Shown in pieces: positions 1 to 6,710 of a stretch of 8,550 bases of DNA (positions within the stretch are counted from its first letter, which is position 1; every line of letters begins with the position of its first letter). The translations under genes and the position numbers were made by a program. The notes under the pieces are model-generated. The model was not told where the DNA came from. It was given only the letters and a program-made list of their open reading frames with translations, and ran no database searches. Origin of the DNA: an uncultured Bacteroidales bacterium (GTDB taxonomy: Bacteria; Bacteroidota; Bacteroidia; Bacteroidales; F082); contig CAJOIF010000054.1 of NCBI GenBank assembly GCA_905234765.1, forward strand, positions 1-8,550. The letters are read 5' to 3'.

Positions 1-121
1 TCTTGGTCAGGTGGCCGCAAAGATCCGCTCGATGCGTAAGCCTGAACCTTATAAGGGTAAGGGTATCAAGTTCGAAGGCGAAGTCCTGAGACGTAAGGCT
101 GGCAAGGCTGCCGGTAAGTAA
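1..121 (+). CDS. rplF: 50S ribosomal protein L6 (uL6), 3' end only
   Basis: This is the last 39 codons of L6, a 50S protein that sits near the base of the L7/L12 stalk and the sarcin-ricin loop of 23S rRNA. The window cuts off the gene's start. The readable frame begins with the codon at position 2 ([18 protein letters not shown]) and ends at TAA 119-121. The segment carries the conserved L6 C-terminal signature [12 protein letters not shown], followed by a basic tail ending in KAGKAAGK, as expected for bacterial L6. It is the first visible gene of the spc-type block, and rplR follows after 21 bases, which is the normal order. The identity rests on the signature and the synteny; the missing N-terminal part cannot be judged. 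Confidence 0.95.
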   Translation, partial: LGQVAAKIRSMRKPEPYKGKGIKFEGEVLRRKAGKAAGK

Positions 122-142
122 ACATTAATACCTCAGTAAGAA

Positions 143-499
143 ATGGCAAAAACTAAAGAAGAAAGAAGACAGTTCATCAAGAAGAGCATCAGAAGGAAGA
201 TTTCCGGCACTGCTGCCCGCCCGCGTATGTCTGTCTTTAGAAGCAACAAGCAAATCTATGTGCAGCTGATTGACGATGAGGTCGGCAAGACCTTGGCTGC
301 CGCCAGTTCCCGCGAGAACGGCATCGAGAACGAAAAGATCACGAAAGTTGAACAAGCCGCTAAGGTGGGTGCCTTGATTGCCGAAAAGGCCAAGGCCGCT
401 GGCATCGAAACGGTAGTGTTCGACCGCAATGGTTATTTGTATCATGGTAGAGTGAAGTCGCTGGCCGACGCAGCTCGTAATGGTGGATTAAAATTCTAA
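143..499 (+). CDS. rplR: 50S ribosomal protein L18 (uL18)
   Basis: L18 binds 5S rRNA and helps join it to the 50S central protuberance. The 118-residue product is full length for bacterial L18. A basic N-terminal region (residues 3-27, with [10 protein letters not shown]) is followed by the conserved strand [20 protein letters not shown] (25-44). The C-terminal signature [20 protein letters not shown] (93-112) is followed by the ending NGGLKF. The ATG at 143 is chosen because it gives the usual MAKTKEERR start and lies 21 bases after the rplF stop. No Shine-Dalgarno sequence precedes it, only A-rich bases, as is usual in Bacteroidota. rpsE starts 5 bases after the stop, so the two are cotranscribed and perhaps translationally coupled. 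Confidence 0.98.
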   Translation: MAKTKEERRQFIKKSIRRKISGTAARPRMSVFRSNKQIYVQLIDDEVGKTLAAASSRENGIENEKITKVEQAAKVGALIAEKAKAAGIETVVFDRNGYLYHGRVKSLADAARNGGLKF

Positions 500-504
500 T
501 TGTC

Positions 505-1023
505 ATGGCAGAAGTTAATGTAAAAAGAGTCAAGTCTAGCGAGATTGAGTTCAAGGAACGCCTCGTTAGCATCAACCGCGTCACCAAGGTGACCAAAGGC
601 GGTCGTACCTTCACTTTCGCGGCTCTGGTAGTCGTTGGCAATGAGAACGGCGTGGTCGGCTATGGCCTGGGTAAGGCCAAGGAAGCCACTGCAGCCATCC
701 AAAAAGGTGTTGAGGATGCCAAGAAGAACCTTGTTAAGGTTCCGGTGCTGAACGGCACACTTCCTCACGAGCAATATGGCAAGTACAGCGGTGCCTACGT
801 GTTCATCCAACCCGCTACGCCCGGTACCGGTGTTATCGCTGGCGGTGCCATGCGTGCTGTTCTCGAGAGCGTTGGCGTGAAGAACGTGCTGGCCAAGTCG
901 AAGGGCTCGTCCAACCCCCACTCGGTGGTGAAGGCTACCTTCGATGCCCTCACGCACATGCGTGACGCTTACACTGTCGCCCAGCTCAGAGGCGTGGATT
1001 TGGATACTGTGTTTAACGGATAA
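505..1023 (+). CDS. rpsE: 30S ribosomal protein S5 (uS5)
   Basis: S5 lies on the solvent side of the 30S subunit near the mRNA entry tunnel and contributes to decoding accuracy. The product has 172 residues. The N-terminal double-stranded-RNA-binding fold is seen in [20 protein letters not shown] (25-44) and [17 protein letters not shown] (52-68). The C-terminal domain carries the signature [15 protein letters not shown] (107-121) and ends in a short helical tail. The GG in TKGGR is the flexible loop where spectinomycin-resistance changes are known in other bacteria; it looks wild type here. The gene sits 5 bases after rplR and 12 bases before rpmD, with no recognisable ribosome binding site. 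Nothing about it is unusual. Confidence 0.98.
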   Translation: MAEVNVKRVKSSEIEFKERLVSINRVTKVTKGGRTFTFAALVVVGNENGVVGYGLGKAKEATAAIQKGVEDAKKNLVKVPVLNGTLPHEQYGKYSGAYVFIQPATPGTGVIAGGAMRAVLESVGVKNVLAKSKGSSNPHSVVKATFDALTHMRDAYTVAQLRGVDLDTVFNG

Positions 1024-1035
1024 AACTTTTGAGAG

Positions 1036-1218
1036 ATGAAGAAAGTAAGAATCACCCAAGTCAGAAGTGGTATCGGAAGACCACAAGACCAAAAAGACAC
1101 GTTACGTTCACTTGGTTTGAGAAAGATGCACCAGTCGGTTGAAGTCGACATGGAAAATCCCAGCATGGCTGGTATGGTCGACAAGATCAAGCACCTGCTC
1201 AAAATCGAAGAAATTTAA
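1036..1218 (+). CDS. rpmD: 50S ribosomal protein L30 (uL30)
   Basis: L30 is a small 50S protein that contacts 23S rRNA near the 5S rRNA region. The 60-residue product is the normal length for bacterial L30. It opens with the first strand KKVRITQVRSGIGRP and continues with the conserved helix-turn DTLRSLGLRKMHQSVEV (residues 21-37). It closes with the MVDKIKHLL helix. The gene sits between rpsE and rplO, which is the standard spc position; some bacterial lineages have lost it, so its retention is informative. It starts 12 bases after rpsE, and a 28-base spacer with no promoter-like element leads to rplO. Confidence 0.97.
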   Translation: MKKVRITQVRSGIGRPQDQKDTLRSLGLRKMHQSVEVDMENPSMAGMVDKIKHLLKIEEI

Positions 1219-1246
1219 TTGTTGAACCCTCTAAATCAGCATTATC

Positions 1247-1699
1247 ATGGATTTAAGTAATCTCAAACCAGCACAAGGTTCTACAAAGGAAAAGAAAAGA
1301 TTAGGCCGTGGCCAAGGCTCAGGAAGAGGCGGCACGTCAACGCGCGGTCACAAGGGCGCTCAAGCCCGTTCCGGCGCAAAGCGTAAGGTCGGCTTCCAAG
1401 GCGGTCAGATGCCTCTCCAGCGTTTGGTTCCTAAGTTCGGTTTCAAGAATTTCAATCGCGTTGAGTATTGCCCGGTTAACCTCTCCACTTTGCAGAAACT
1501 TGCTGACAAAGGCGTTTCGGTGATCACCCCTGAAGTGCTCGTCGAACAAGGAGTCACCCACAAGAAGGAGCTCGTCAAGATCCTTGCCAAGGGTGAACTG
1601 ACTGCAAGACTGGAAGTTAAAGCCCACGCTTTTTCTGCTAAGGCCAAGGAGATGATTGAGGCCGTTGGTGGAACATGCGAAAAATACGAAACGAAATGA
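1247..1699 (+). CDS. rplO: 50S ribosomal protein L15 (uL15)
   Basis: L15 is an early-to-middle assembly protein of the 50S subunit, with a long extended N-terminal arm that threads into 23S rRNA. The product has 150 residues. The glycine- and arginine-rich arm (about 18-48, with RLGRGQGSGRGG and RGHKGAQARSG) is followed by FQGGQMPLQRLVPKFGFKN (50-68). A globular C-terminal domain follows, including the conserved motif VKAHAFSAKAKEMIEAVGG. In the family motif MPLxRRxPKFGF the second arginine is replaced here by Leu60, a mild deviation. The stop TGA at 1697-1699 overlaps the secY start ATG at 1696-1698, which suggests termination-reinitiation coupling between L15 and SecY synthesis. Confidence 0.98.
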   Translation: MDLSNLKPAQGSTKEKKRLGRGQGSGRGGTSTRGHKGAQARSGAKRKVGFQGGQMPLQRLVPKFGFKNFNRVEYCPVNLSTLQKLADKGVSVITPEVLVEQGVTHKKELVKILAKGELTARLEVKAHAFSAKAKEMIEAVGGTCEKYETK

Positions 1700-3048
1700 A
1701 CAGACTGATTGAAACCATAAGAAACATCTTCAAGATTGAGGAACTGCGTAAGCGTATCCTGTTTACCATCCTCATCATCTTGGTCTACCGCTTCGGAGCC
1801 TTTGTGGTCATCCCTGGCATCGACCCGAATCAGCTGTCGGCCCTGCGTAACAGCAGTTCGCAAGGTTTGCTCGGCCTGCTCAACATGTTCTCAGGTGGCG
1901 CTTTCGGCAACGCATCCATCTTTGCTTTGGGTATCATGCCTTACATCACCGCATCCATCATCATCCAATTGCTCGGCATGGCAGTGCCTTATTTCCAGCG
2001 CCTGCAAAAGGAAGGTGAGAGCGGCCGTAAGAAACTCAACCAGATCATGCGTTACCTCACGGTGATTATCGTTATCATCCAAGCCCCCGGTTATATCAAG
2101 AACGTGCTCGTGCAGTTGCCGAACCAGGCCGTGACGCCCTTCGACCCCAACGTGTCGAATCCGGGCTTCTTCTTCTGGTTCTCGTCGGTCGTTCTGCTCG
2201 TCGCTGGTACCCTCTTCATTATGTGGCTCGGTGAGAAGATCACCGACCGTGGCATCGGCAATGGTATCTCGCTCATCATTATGATCGGTATCATCGCCCG
2301 TCTGCCCGGTGCCTTCGTCGCCGAGTGTGCTGCCCGTTTTGCCCAAGGCGGAGTTGGAATGTTGTGGCTCGTTATTGAGCTCGTCATCCTGTTCTTTGTC
2401 ATGGTCGGAACGATTGCCCTCGTGCAAGGTACCCGCAAGATTCCGGTACAGTATGCCAAGCGTGTGGTCGGCAACCGCCAGTATGGTGGTGTCCGCCAAT
2501 ACATCCCGCTGAAAGTGAATGCCGCGGGCGTTATGCCTATCATCTTCGCCCAAGCTATCATGTTCCTGCCCATCACCATCGCTGGTTTCAGGCAGACCGA
2601 GGCCTTGACGGGATTTGCCGCTGCCTTCACCAACGTGAACGGTTTCTGGTACAACTTCGTGTTCTTCATCATGATCATCGCCTTCACCTATTTCTATACG
2701 GCTGTGACGATGAACACCAACCAAATGGCGGAAGACATCAAGAAGAACGGTGGTTTCATCCCTGGCGTGAAGCCTGGTAAGAAGACCGCCGAGTACCTCG
2801 ACACCATCATGTCGCGCATCACCCTGCCCGGCTCCATCTTCCTCGCCATCGTAGCCATTATGCCCGCCCTGGTGTCGCTGATGGGTGTCAGCTCCGCGTT
2901 CAGCCACTTCTACGGCGGTACGTCGCTGCTGATTTTGGTCGGCGTCGTGCTCGACACGTTGCAGCAAATCGAGAGCCACCTCCTGATGCACCACTACGAT
3001 GGCTTGACCAAGACCGGTCGCATCAAGGGCCGTATCGGCAGAATGTAA
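1696..3048 (+). CDS. secY: Protein translocase subunit SecY
   Basis: SecY forms the inner-membrane channel through which the Sec pathway exports or inserts proteins, together with SecE, SecG and SecA. The 450-residue product has about ten hydrophobic segments and the expected landmarks. These are the N-terminal amphipathic stretch and first membrane segment (ILFTILIILVYRFGAFVV, 21-38), the plug and second-segment region GGAFGNASIFALGIMPYITA (67-86), and GIGNGISLIIM (186-196). The cytoplasmic C4-C5 loop AKRVVGNRQYGGVRQYIPLK (254-273) contains the SecA/ribosome-contacting basic residues. The start at ATG 1696 is preferred over the in-frame ATG at 1675. It gives the usual short N-terminus MNRLIETIRNIFKIEEL, and the 1675 start would overlap rplO by 25 bases. 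It is followed by an unusually long gap instead of map. Confidence 0.97.
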   Translation: MNRLIETIRNIFKIEELRKRILFTILIILVYRFGAFVVIPGIDPNQLSALRNSSSQGLLGLLNMFSGGAFGNASIFALGIMPYITASIIIQLLGMAVPYFQRLQKEGESGRKKLNQIMRYLTVIIVIIQAPGYIKNVLVQLPNQAVTPFDPNVSNPGFFFWFSSVVLLVAGTLFIMWLGEKITDRGIGNGISLIIMIGIIARLPGAFVAECAARFAQGGVGMLWLVIELVILFFVMVGTIALVQGTRKIPVQYAKRVVGNRQYGGVRQYIPLKVNAAGVMPIIFAQAIMFLPITIAGFRQTEALTGFAAAFTNVNGFWYNFVFFIMIIAFTYFYTAVTMNTNQMAEDIKKNGGFIPGVKPGKKTAEYLDTIMSRITLPGSIFLAIVAIMPALVSLMGVSSAFSHFYGGTSLLILVGVVLDTLQQIESHLLMHHYDGLTKTGRIKGRIGRM

Positions 3049-3061
3049 TTGAAAGACAATC

Positions 3062-3078
3062 TCTTGCTAGTAGCAAGA
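3062..3078 (+). other. Short hairpin downstream of secY
   Basis: TCTTGCT (3062-3068) and AGCAAGA (3072-3078) are perfect inverted repeats around the loop AGT. The structure lies 13 bases after the secY stop. No T-tract follows, so it is not a classical intrinsic terminator. It could protect the 3' end of processed secY mRNA or be part of a larger folded region with the long hairpin 11 bases downstream. The pairing is read directly from the sequence; the function is unknown. Confidence 0.55.
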
Positions 3079-3082
3079 CGCT

Positions 3083-3139
3083 CCTCAACCTTTGGGAAAC
3101 TTTCGGCTGACAAGGTCGGAAGTTTCCTGAAGAAAGAGG
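3083..3139 (+). other. Long RNA hairpin between secY and infA
   Basis: Bases 3090-3107 pair with 3115-3132 along 18 continuous positions around a 7-base loop (TGACAAG, 3108-3114). A symmetric 3x3 internal loop then leads to an outer 4-bp stem, CCTC (3083-3086) with GAGG (3136-3139). Fourteen of the 18 inner pairs are Watson-Crick. The other four (3094/3128, 3093/3129, 3103/3119 and 3106/3116) are all G-U in the + strand transcript, so a transcript of the opposite strand would have A-C mismatches there. This points to an RNA structure used in the direction of the operon. There is no T-tract, so simple intrinsic termination is unlikely. Possible roles are an RNase III processing site, an attenuator or leader element, or a copy of a dispersed palindromic repeat. 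Confidence 0.65.
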
Positions 3140-3198
3140 CCAAAACGGTGAGGATGAAGAAATTCTGAAAAAATGTCCTCTGTTTGGAAAAGAATTGC

Positions 3199-3206
3199 TA
3201 CTTTTG
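3199..3206 (+). promoter_or_regulatory. Bacteroidota-type -7 promoter box upstream of infA
   Basis: TACTTTTG matches the Bacteroidota sigma-A -7 consensus TAnnTTTG at every fixed position and is followed by GCAGCCC, the kind of sequence often seen at start sites in this phylum. The -33 element is weak. A TTTG exists at 3183-3186, but its 12-base spacing is shorter than the usual 19-21, and nothing better is seen at the ideal distance. The predicted start would be near 3212, giving infA a leader of about 70 bases that contains the hairpin at 3222-3236. This would let infA through rplQ be transcribed independently of the spc genes. Confidence 0.6.
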
Positions 3207-3221
3207 CAGCCCGAATTTCGG

Positions 3222-3236
3222 TCGCTTGCAAAGCGA
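3222..3236 (+). other. Small hairpin in predicted infA leader
   Basis: TCGCTT (3222-3227) and AAGCGA (3231-3236) form a perfect 6-bp stem with a GCA loop. It starts about 10 bases after the predicted transcription start and lies about 48 bases before the infA start codon. It may stabilise the 5' end of the mRNA or be regulatory. It is short enough that chance is possible. Confidence 0.4.
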
Positions 3237-3284
3237 GGGAAGGAAGTCAACAAAGGACAACAAGTATTTGAAAGTTAGAAGAAT

Positions 3285-3506
3285 ATGGTAAAACAAATGT
3301 CAATTGAACAAGAAGGCACCGTGGTCGAAGCACTAGGCAATGCCATGTTTCGTGTCGAGTTGGAGAACGGTTTGGTGATTATCGCCACCATCTCTGGCAA
3401 GATGCGTATGCACTACATCAAGATATTGCCTGGCGACAAGGTCAAATTGGAAATGTCTCCTTATGATTTGACAAAAGGCCGTATCACCTTCAGATACAAG
3501 AGTTAA
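3285..3506 (+). CDS. infA: Translation initiation factor IF-1
   Basis: IF-1 binds the A site of the 30S subunit and works with IF-2 and IF-3 to set up the initiation complex. The 73-residue product is a complete S1-type OB fold and is nearly all signature. [20 protein letters not shown] (residues 10-29) is followed by [18 protein letters not shown] (36-53), [15 protein letters not shown] and a short end. The start at ATG 3285 gives the family-typical MVKQxxIEQ N-terminus; a later in-frame ATG at 3297 would remove conserved residues. A-rich bases, not a Shine-Dalgarno sequence, precede it. It is the first gene after the 236-base gap and probably leads a second transcription unit from the promoter at 3199-3206. 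rpmJ follows after 26 bases. Confidence 0.97.
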   Translation: MVKQMSIEQEGTVVEALGNAMFRVELENGLVIIATISGKMRMHYIKILPGDKVKLEMSPYDLTKGRITFRYKS

Positions 3507-3532
3507 GACAAATCGCAAAAACGAATATTGAA

Positions 3533-3649
3533 ATGAAAGTTCAAGCATCAGTCAAGAAAAGATCTGCCGACTGCATCATCGTGAAGCGTAAGGGCAGAGT
3601 GTACGTCATCAACAAGAAAAACCCGAAGGAGAATCAGCGTCAGGGTTAA
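3533..3649 (+). CDS. rpmJ: 50S ribosomal protein L36 (bL36), zinc-free type
   Basis: This 38-codon gene encodes L36, the smallest 50S protein, which binds 23S rRNA near helices 89-97. The product begins [20 protein letters not shown] and ends [16 protein letters not shown], which aligns over its whole length with bacterial L36. In the zinc-binding form the ligands are Cys11, Cys14, Cys27 and a His near residue 32. Here only Cys14 remains, and the other positions are Ser, Asn and Glu, so the zinc ribbon cannot bind metal. This C-minus form is usual in Bacteroidota. The gene lies 26 bases after infA and 40 bases before rpsM, the standard infA-rpmJ-rpsM order. Confidence 0.96.
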   Translation: MKVQASVKKRSADCIIVKRKGRVYVINKKNPKENQRQG

Positions 3650-3689
3650 TCGAAGTGAAATCATTAAACATTAAGCAATAAGATAAACT

Positions 3690-4067
3690 ATGGCAAGAAT
3701 CGCTGGTGTAGATATCCCGAGCAACAAGGCCGGAGAAATCTCGTTAACCTACATTTACGGCATCGGTCGTTCGCTGTCGAAGGAAATCCTGAACAAGGCA
3801 GGCGTGGAGCCTTCCAAGAAGGTGCAGGACTGGACCGACGACGAGCAGAAGACGGTCCGTGACATCATCGCCGAGCAGTACAAGACCGAAGGTGAACTGC
3901 GCGGTGAAGTTCAGATGAACATCAAGCGTTTGATGGATATCGGCTGCTACAGAGGCATCCGTCACCGTGCCGGCCTCCCCGTCCGTGGACAAAGCACGAA
4001 GAACAACGCGCGTACCCGCAAGGGCCGCAAAAAGACTGTGGCCAACAAGAAGAAAGCTACCAAGTAA
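3690..4067 (+). CDS. rpsM: 30S ribosomal protein S13 (uS13)
   Basis: S13 sits in the head of the 30S subunit, forms inter-subunit bridges with the 50S, and its C-terminal tail contacts the P-site tRNA. The product has 125 residues. [26 protein letters not shown] (start of the protein) contains the helix-two-turns-helix region, and the signature [20 protein letters not shown] spans about 85-104. The tail that follows ([11 protein letters not shown] through KKKATK) is strongly basic, as expected for tRNA contact. The 40-base spacer from rpmJ and the 51-base spacer to rpsK show no promoter or terminator. The gene belongs to the alpha-type group rpsM-rpsK-rpsD-rpoA-rplQ. Confidence 0.98.
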   Translation: MARIAGVDIPSNKAGEISLTYIYGIGRSLSKEILNKAGVEPSKKVQDWTDDEQKTVRDIIAEQYKTEGELRGEVQMNIKRLMDIGCYRGIRHRAGLPVRGQSTKNNARTRKGRKKTVANKKKATK

Positions 4068-4118
4068 TCGATAAGGTAGTTGGATCATATCTAATCACAA
4101 AAAACCACACAACAAAAA

Positions 4119-4508
4119 ATGGCAAAGACCAACAAAGTCACAAAGAAACGTGTTGTGAAGATTGAAGCCACTGGAATGGCTTTCGTCAAGGCTTCCTTCA
4201 ACAACATCATCATCTCGCTGACCAACAACGAAGGACAAGTCATTTCTTGGGCATCAGCCGGTAAGATGGGCTTCAAGGGATCGAAGAAGAACACCCCTTA
4301 TGCCGCACAAATGGCCGCTGAAGAATGCGCCAAGACTGCCTATGACTTGGGATTACGCAAAGTTAAAGTTTATGTTAAGGGACCTGGCGCAGGACGTGAA
4401 TCCGCCATCCGTGCCATCCACTCGATGGGCGTTGAAGTGACCGAGATCATCGACGTCACCCCGCTGCCGCACAACGGCTGCCGTCCTCCAAAACGTAGAA
4501 GAGTGTAA
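4119..4508 (+). CDS. rpsK: 30S ribosomal protein S11 (uS11)
   Basis: S11 is located on the 30S platform beside the mRNA exit channel and the Shine-Dalgarno helix region. The product has 129 residues, the same length as the E. coli protein. Conserved stretches include [20 protein letters not shown] (17-36), [19 protein letters not shown] (46-64), [20 protein letters not shown] and the C-terminal [18 protein letters not shown] (112-129). The Asn119-Gly120 pair, which in E. coli S11 is known to convert to isoaspartate, is kept. The start codon follows an A-rich stretch (ACAAAAA), which typically replaces a Shine-Dalgarno sequence in this phylum. rpsD follows after 25 bases. Confidence 0.98.
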   Translation: MAKTNKVTKKRVVKIEATGMAFVKASFNNIIISLTNNEGQVISWASAGKMGFKGSKKNTPYAAQMAAEECAKTAYDLGLRKVKVYVKGPGAGRESAIRAIHSMGVEVTEIIDVTPLPHNGCRPPKRRRV

Positions 4509-4533
4509 GTTGAACAATTAAAAACGTAGAATT

Positions 4534-5142
4534 ATGGCAAGATATACAGGTCCAAAAACGAAGATCGCACGTAAGTTCGGAGAACCCATCTATGGCTCCG
4601 ACAAGTACTTCGAAAAGAGAAATTATCCTCCTGGGATGCATGGCGCCAACAAGAGAAGAAAGAAAGTTTCGGAATACGGCACCCAGCTCATGGAGAAGCA
4701 AAAAGCAAAATATACCTACGGAGTTCTGGAGAGACAGTTCCGCAAGACCTTCGAGCACGCCCGCCGCAAGGAAGGCGTCACCGGTTTGATTCTGATGCAA
4801 CTGCTGGAATCACGCCTCGATAACGTGGTCTACCGTCTTGGCATTGCTCCCACCCGCGCTGCTGCCCGTCAGCTTGTCAACCACCGCCACATCGTCGTCA
4901 ATGGCAACGTCCTTGACATCCCTTCATATCTCGTGAAAGTTGGCGATACCGTTGGCGTGCGTGAGAAGTCAAAGAGCCTCGAAGTGGTCACCAACTCCCT
5001 CGAAGGCCGCAACGGAAGCAACTTCGCATGGCTTGAATGGGACGGCGAAAAGATGAACGGCAAGTTCCTCAACTATCCCAACCGCGAAGAGATTCCGGAA
5101 AACATCAACGAGCAGCTCATCGTTGAATTGTACTCCAAGTAA
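4534..5142 (+). CDS. rpsD: 30S ribosomal protein S4 (uS4), cysteine-free type
   Basis: S4 is a primary 16S rRNA-binding protein that nucleates assembly of the 30S body and helps form the mRNA entry site. In E. coli it also represses the alpha operon translationally. The product has 202 residues. The N-terminal domain ([20 protein letters not shown] and NYPPGMHG at 30-37) is followed by the S4 RNA-binding domain (about 92-150: [32 protein letters not shown]). The protein has no cysteine at all, so the zinc knuckle seen in some S4 proteins is absent. Its position between rpsK and rpoA is the usual one here. No obvious S4-binding pseudoknot was recognised upstream, so autoregulation is possible but not shown. 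Confidence 0.98.
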   Translation: MARYTGPKTKIARKFGEPIYGSDKYFEKRNYPPGMHGANKRRKKVSEYGTQLMEKQKAKYTYGVLERQFRKTFEHARRKEGVTGLILMQLLESRLDNVVYRLGIAPTRAAARQLVNHRHIVVNGNVLDIPSYLVKVGDTVGVREKSKSLEVVTNSLEGRNGSNFAWLEWDGEKMNGKFLNYPNREEIPENINEQLIVELYSK

Positions 5143-5175
5143 TTGTTGATTGTTAACCTGGTAAATAATAAGAAT

Positions 5176-6168
5176 ATGGCAATATTAGCGTTTCAAAAAC
5201 CTGAAGAGGTTATCATGGTTGAAGGCTCCGACACCAAAGGCGTTTTCGAGTTTCGACCTCTTGAGCCAGGTTTCGGCATCACCATCGGCAATGCGTTGAG
5301 AAGGATCCTGCTTTCGTCACTCGAAGGCTTTGCTATCACTTCCATCCGCATCGACGGCGTCACTCATGAGTTCGCTTCCATCGACGGCGTTATCGAAGAT
5401 GTCGCCGACATGGTGCTGAATTTCAAGCAGGTGCGCCTCAAACAACTCGTCCCCACTGAGACTCAGGAGAAGGTTAGCTTTACCATCACTGGCCAAGAAC
5501 AATTCAAGGCTGGCGACATCAACAAGTACCTCTGCTCCTTCCAAGTCCTCAACCCCGACCTTGTTATTTGTAATCTCGAACCCACCGTCAAACTGAATAT
5601 CGACCTCACCATCAACAAGGGTAGGGGATATGTTCCTGCCGATGAGAATAAGGTAGCCGACGCTCCTGTCGACACTATCGCCATCGACTCCATTTATACG
5701 CCCATCCGTAACGTGAGCTATAAAGTGGAAAACTGGCGTGTCGAACAGAAGACCGACTACGAAAAGCTTGTCATCGAAATTGACACCGATGGTTCTATCA
5801 ACCCCAAGGACGCTTTGAAAGAAGCCGCAAAGATCCTCATCTACCACTTCATGCTGTTTTCCGATGAGAACATCAACCTCGTTCCCGAAGAGAAGACCGT
5901 CACCGAAGAGTTTGACGAGAGTTCGTTGCACATCCGCCAGCTTCTCAAGACCAAGCTCGTCGACATGGACCTCTCCGTCCGTGCCCTCAACTGCTTGAAG
6001 GCTGCTGAGGTTGAAACGCTTGGCGAACTTGTCGCCTTCAATAAAGCTGACCTGCTCAAGTTCCGCAACTTCGGTAAGAAGTCGCTCACCGAGCTTGACG
6101 AACTGGTCAGAAGCCGTGGCCTCGAGTTCGGAATGAATGTCAGTAAATATAAATTGGATAAGGAATAA
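5176..6168 (+). CDS. rpoA: DNA-directed RNA polymerase subunit alpha
   Basis: The alpha subunit dimerises to scaffold assembly of RNA polymerase, and through its C-terminal domain it contacts upstream promoter DNA and activators. The product has 330 residues. The N-terminal dimerisation domain shows [20 protein letters not shown] (26-45), the [10 protein letters not shown] segment and [13 protein letters not shown] (147-159). [19 protein letters not shown] marks the end of that domain. After an acidic linker (about 236-250) comes the helix-hairpin-helix C-terminal domain: [20 protein letters not shown] (266-285) and [15 protein letters not shown] (296-310). Arg269 and Asn272 align with the DNA-contacting Arg265 and Asn268 of E. 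coli. The ATG at 5176 gives the family-typical [11 protein letters not shown]; an in-frame TTG at 5143 directly after rpsD is disregarded. Confidence 0.98.
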   Translation: MAILAFQKPEEVIMVEGSDTKGVFEFRPLEPGFGITIGNALRRILLSSLEGFAITSIRIDGVTHEFASIDGVIEDVADMVLNFKQVRLKQLVPTETQEKVSFTITGQEQFKAGDINKYLCSFQVLNPDLVICNLEPTVKLNIDLTINKGRGYVPADENKVADAPVDTIAIDSIYTPIRNVSYKVENWRVEQKTDYEKLVIEIDTDGSINPKDALKEAAKILIYHFMLFSDENINLVPEEKTVTEEFDESSLHIRQLLKTKLVDMDLSVRALNCLKAAEVETLGELVAFNKADLLKFRNFGKKSLTELDELVRSRGLEFGMNVSKYKLDKE

Positions 6169-6173
6169 TCAAG

Positions 6174-6686
6174 ATGAGACACAATAAGAAATTCAATCAT
6201 TTAGGAAGAAAGAGCGCTCACCGTAAGGCTATGCTCTCCAACATGGCTAATTCGCTGATTCTGCACAAGCGCATCATTACCACGACCGCCAAGGCCAAGG
6301 CACTGCGCATGTACGTTGAGCCGCTGATTACCAAGGCAAAGCCTGAGAACAACAGCACTACCGAGGAAGGCAGCAGCAACCGCCGTGTCGTGTTCAGCTA
6401 CTTGCAAAACAAGTATGCCGTGACCGAGCTGTTCCGTGAGATTGGCCCGAAGGTGGCGAGTCGTCCTGGTGGCTACACGCGCATCATCCGTATGCCTGAA
6501 AACCGTGCTGGTGATGCCTCTGAGATGGCTATGATGGAACTTGTCGACTACAACGAGGTCTACACTCGTGAGGACAAGAAGGCCGCCAAAGCCAAGACCA
6601 CGCGCCGTGGTCGTGGCAAGAAGGAGGCTGCTCCTGTTGCCGAAGCCCCTGCCGCTGAAGCTCCCGCTGAGGAAGTGAAGGAATAA
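6174..6686 (+). CDS. rplQ: 50S ribosomal protein L17 (bL17) with extended acidic tail
   Basis: L17 lies near the polypeptide exit tunnel of the 50S subunit. The first 126 or so residues are the conserved L17 domain: [20 protein letters not shown], the motif [22 protein letters not shown]'s region (21-42), [18 protein letters not shown] (87-104) and the ending [12 protein letters not shown]. The protein then continues to 170 residues, compared with 127 in E. coli. The added tail is a lysine- and arginine-rich segment (about 133-150) followed by an alanine-, proline- and glutamate-rich end (151-170). Such low-complexity tails are common on Bacteroidota L17. The gene starts 5 bases after rpoA and is the last of the operon, followed by a terminator 24 bases after its stop. 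Confidence 0.97.
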   Translation: MRHNKKFNHLGRKSAHRKAMLSNMANSLILHKRIITTTAKAKALRMYVEPLITKAKPENNSTTEEGSSNRRVVFSYLQNKYAVTELFREIGPKVASRPGGYTRIIRMPENRAGDASEMAMMELVDYNEVYTREDKKAAKAKTTRRGRGKKEAAPVAEAPAAEAPAEEVKE

Positions 6687-6710
6687 ACGACACTTTAGAC
6701 ATCCAACATG

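Larger units (their letters stand above)
3049..3284 (+). other. secY-infA intergenic region without a gene
   Basis: This 236-base spacer is by far the longest gap inside the ribosomal cluster; the others range from 5 to 51 bases. I see no credible gene in it. The longest + strand frame starting with ATG is 32 codons (3173-3271) and runs through the promoter box. No methionine aminopeptidase motif is present in any frame, although Bacteroides and Porphyromonas carry map between secY and infA. The region holds a 7-bp hairpin (3062-3078), a long hairpin (3083-3139), a TAnnTTTG promoter box (3199-3206) and a small leader hairpin (3222-3236). It probably divides the cluster into two overlapping transcription units; that role is inferred. 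Confidence 0.75.

Noticed and set aside
496..1092. 198-codon minus-strand frame across rpsE
   Set aside because: It is antisense to rpsE, which is unambiguously conserved, and has no recognisable family features.
1891..2994. Long open frame (367 codons) on the minus strand inside secY
   Set aside because: It lies wholly antisense to a clearly conserved gene, and its product is a low-complexity mix of His, Asp, Glu and Gly. That is what the complement of hydrophobic membrane codons gives.
3083..3139. Reading the long hairpin as the intrinsic terminator of the spc genes
   Set aside because: The bases after the stem are AAAGAGGCCAAAACGG, with no T-tract on the + strand, and no T-tract follows on the minus strand either.
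3173..3271. 32-codon + strand frame in the secY-infA gap
   Set aside because: It overlaps the -7 promoter box and leader hairpin, has no family resemblance, and is of a length expected by chance.
3049..3284. A degraded map gene in the gap
   Set aside because: At 236 bases the gap is far too short, and none of the methionine aminopeptidase metal-ligand motifs can be read in any frame.
5143..5175. An upstream TTG start for rpoA at 5143
   Set aside because: The added residues ([11 protein letters not shown]) are not part of known RpoA N-termini, and the ATG at 5176 gives the family-typical [11 protein letters not shown].
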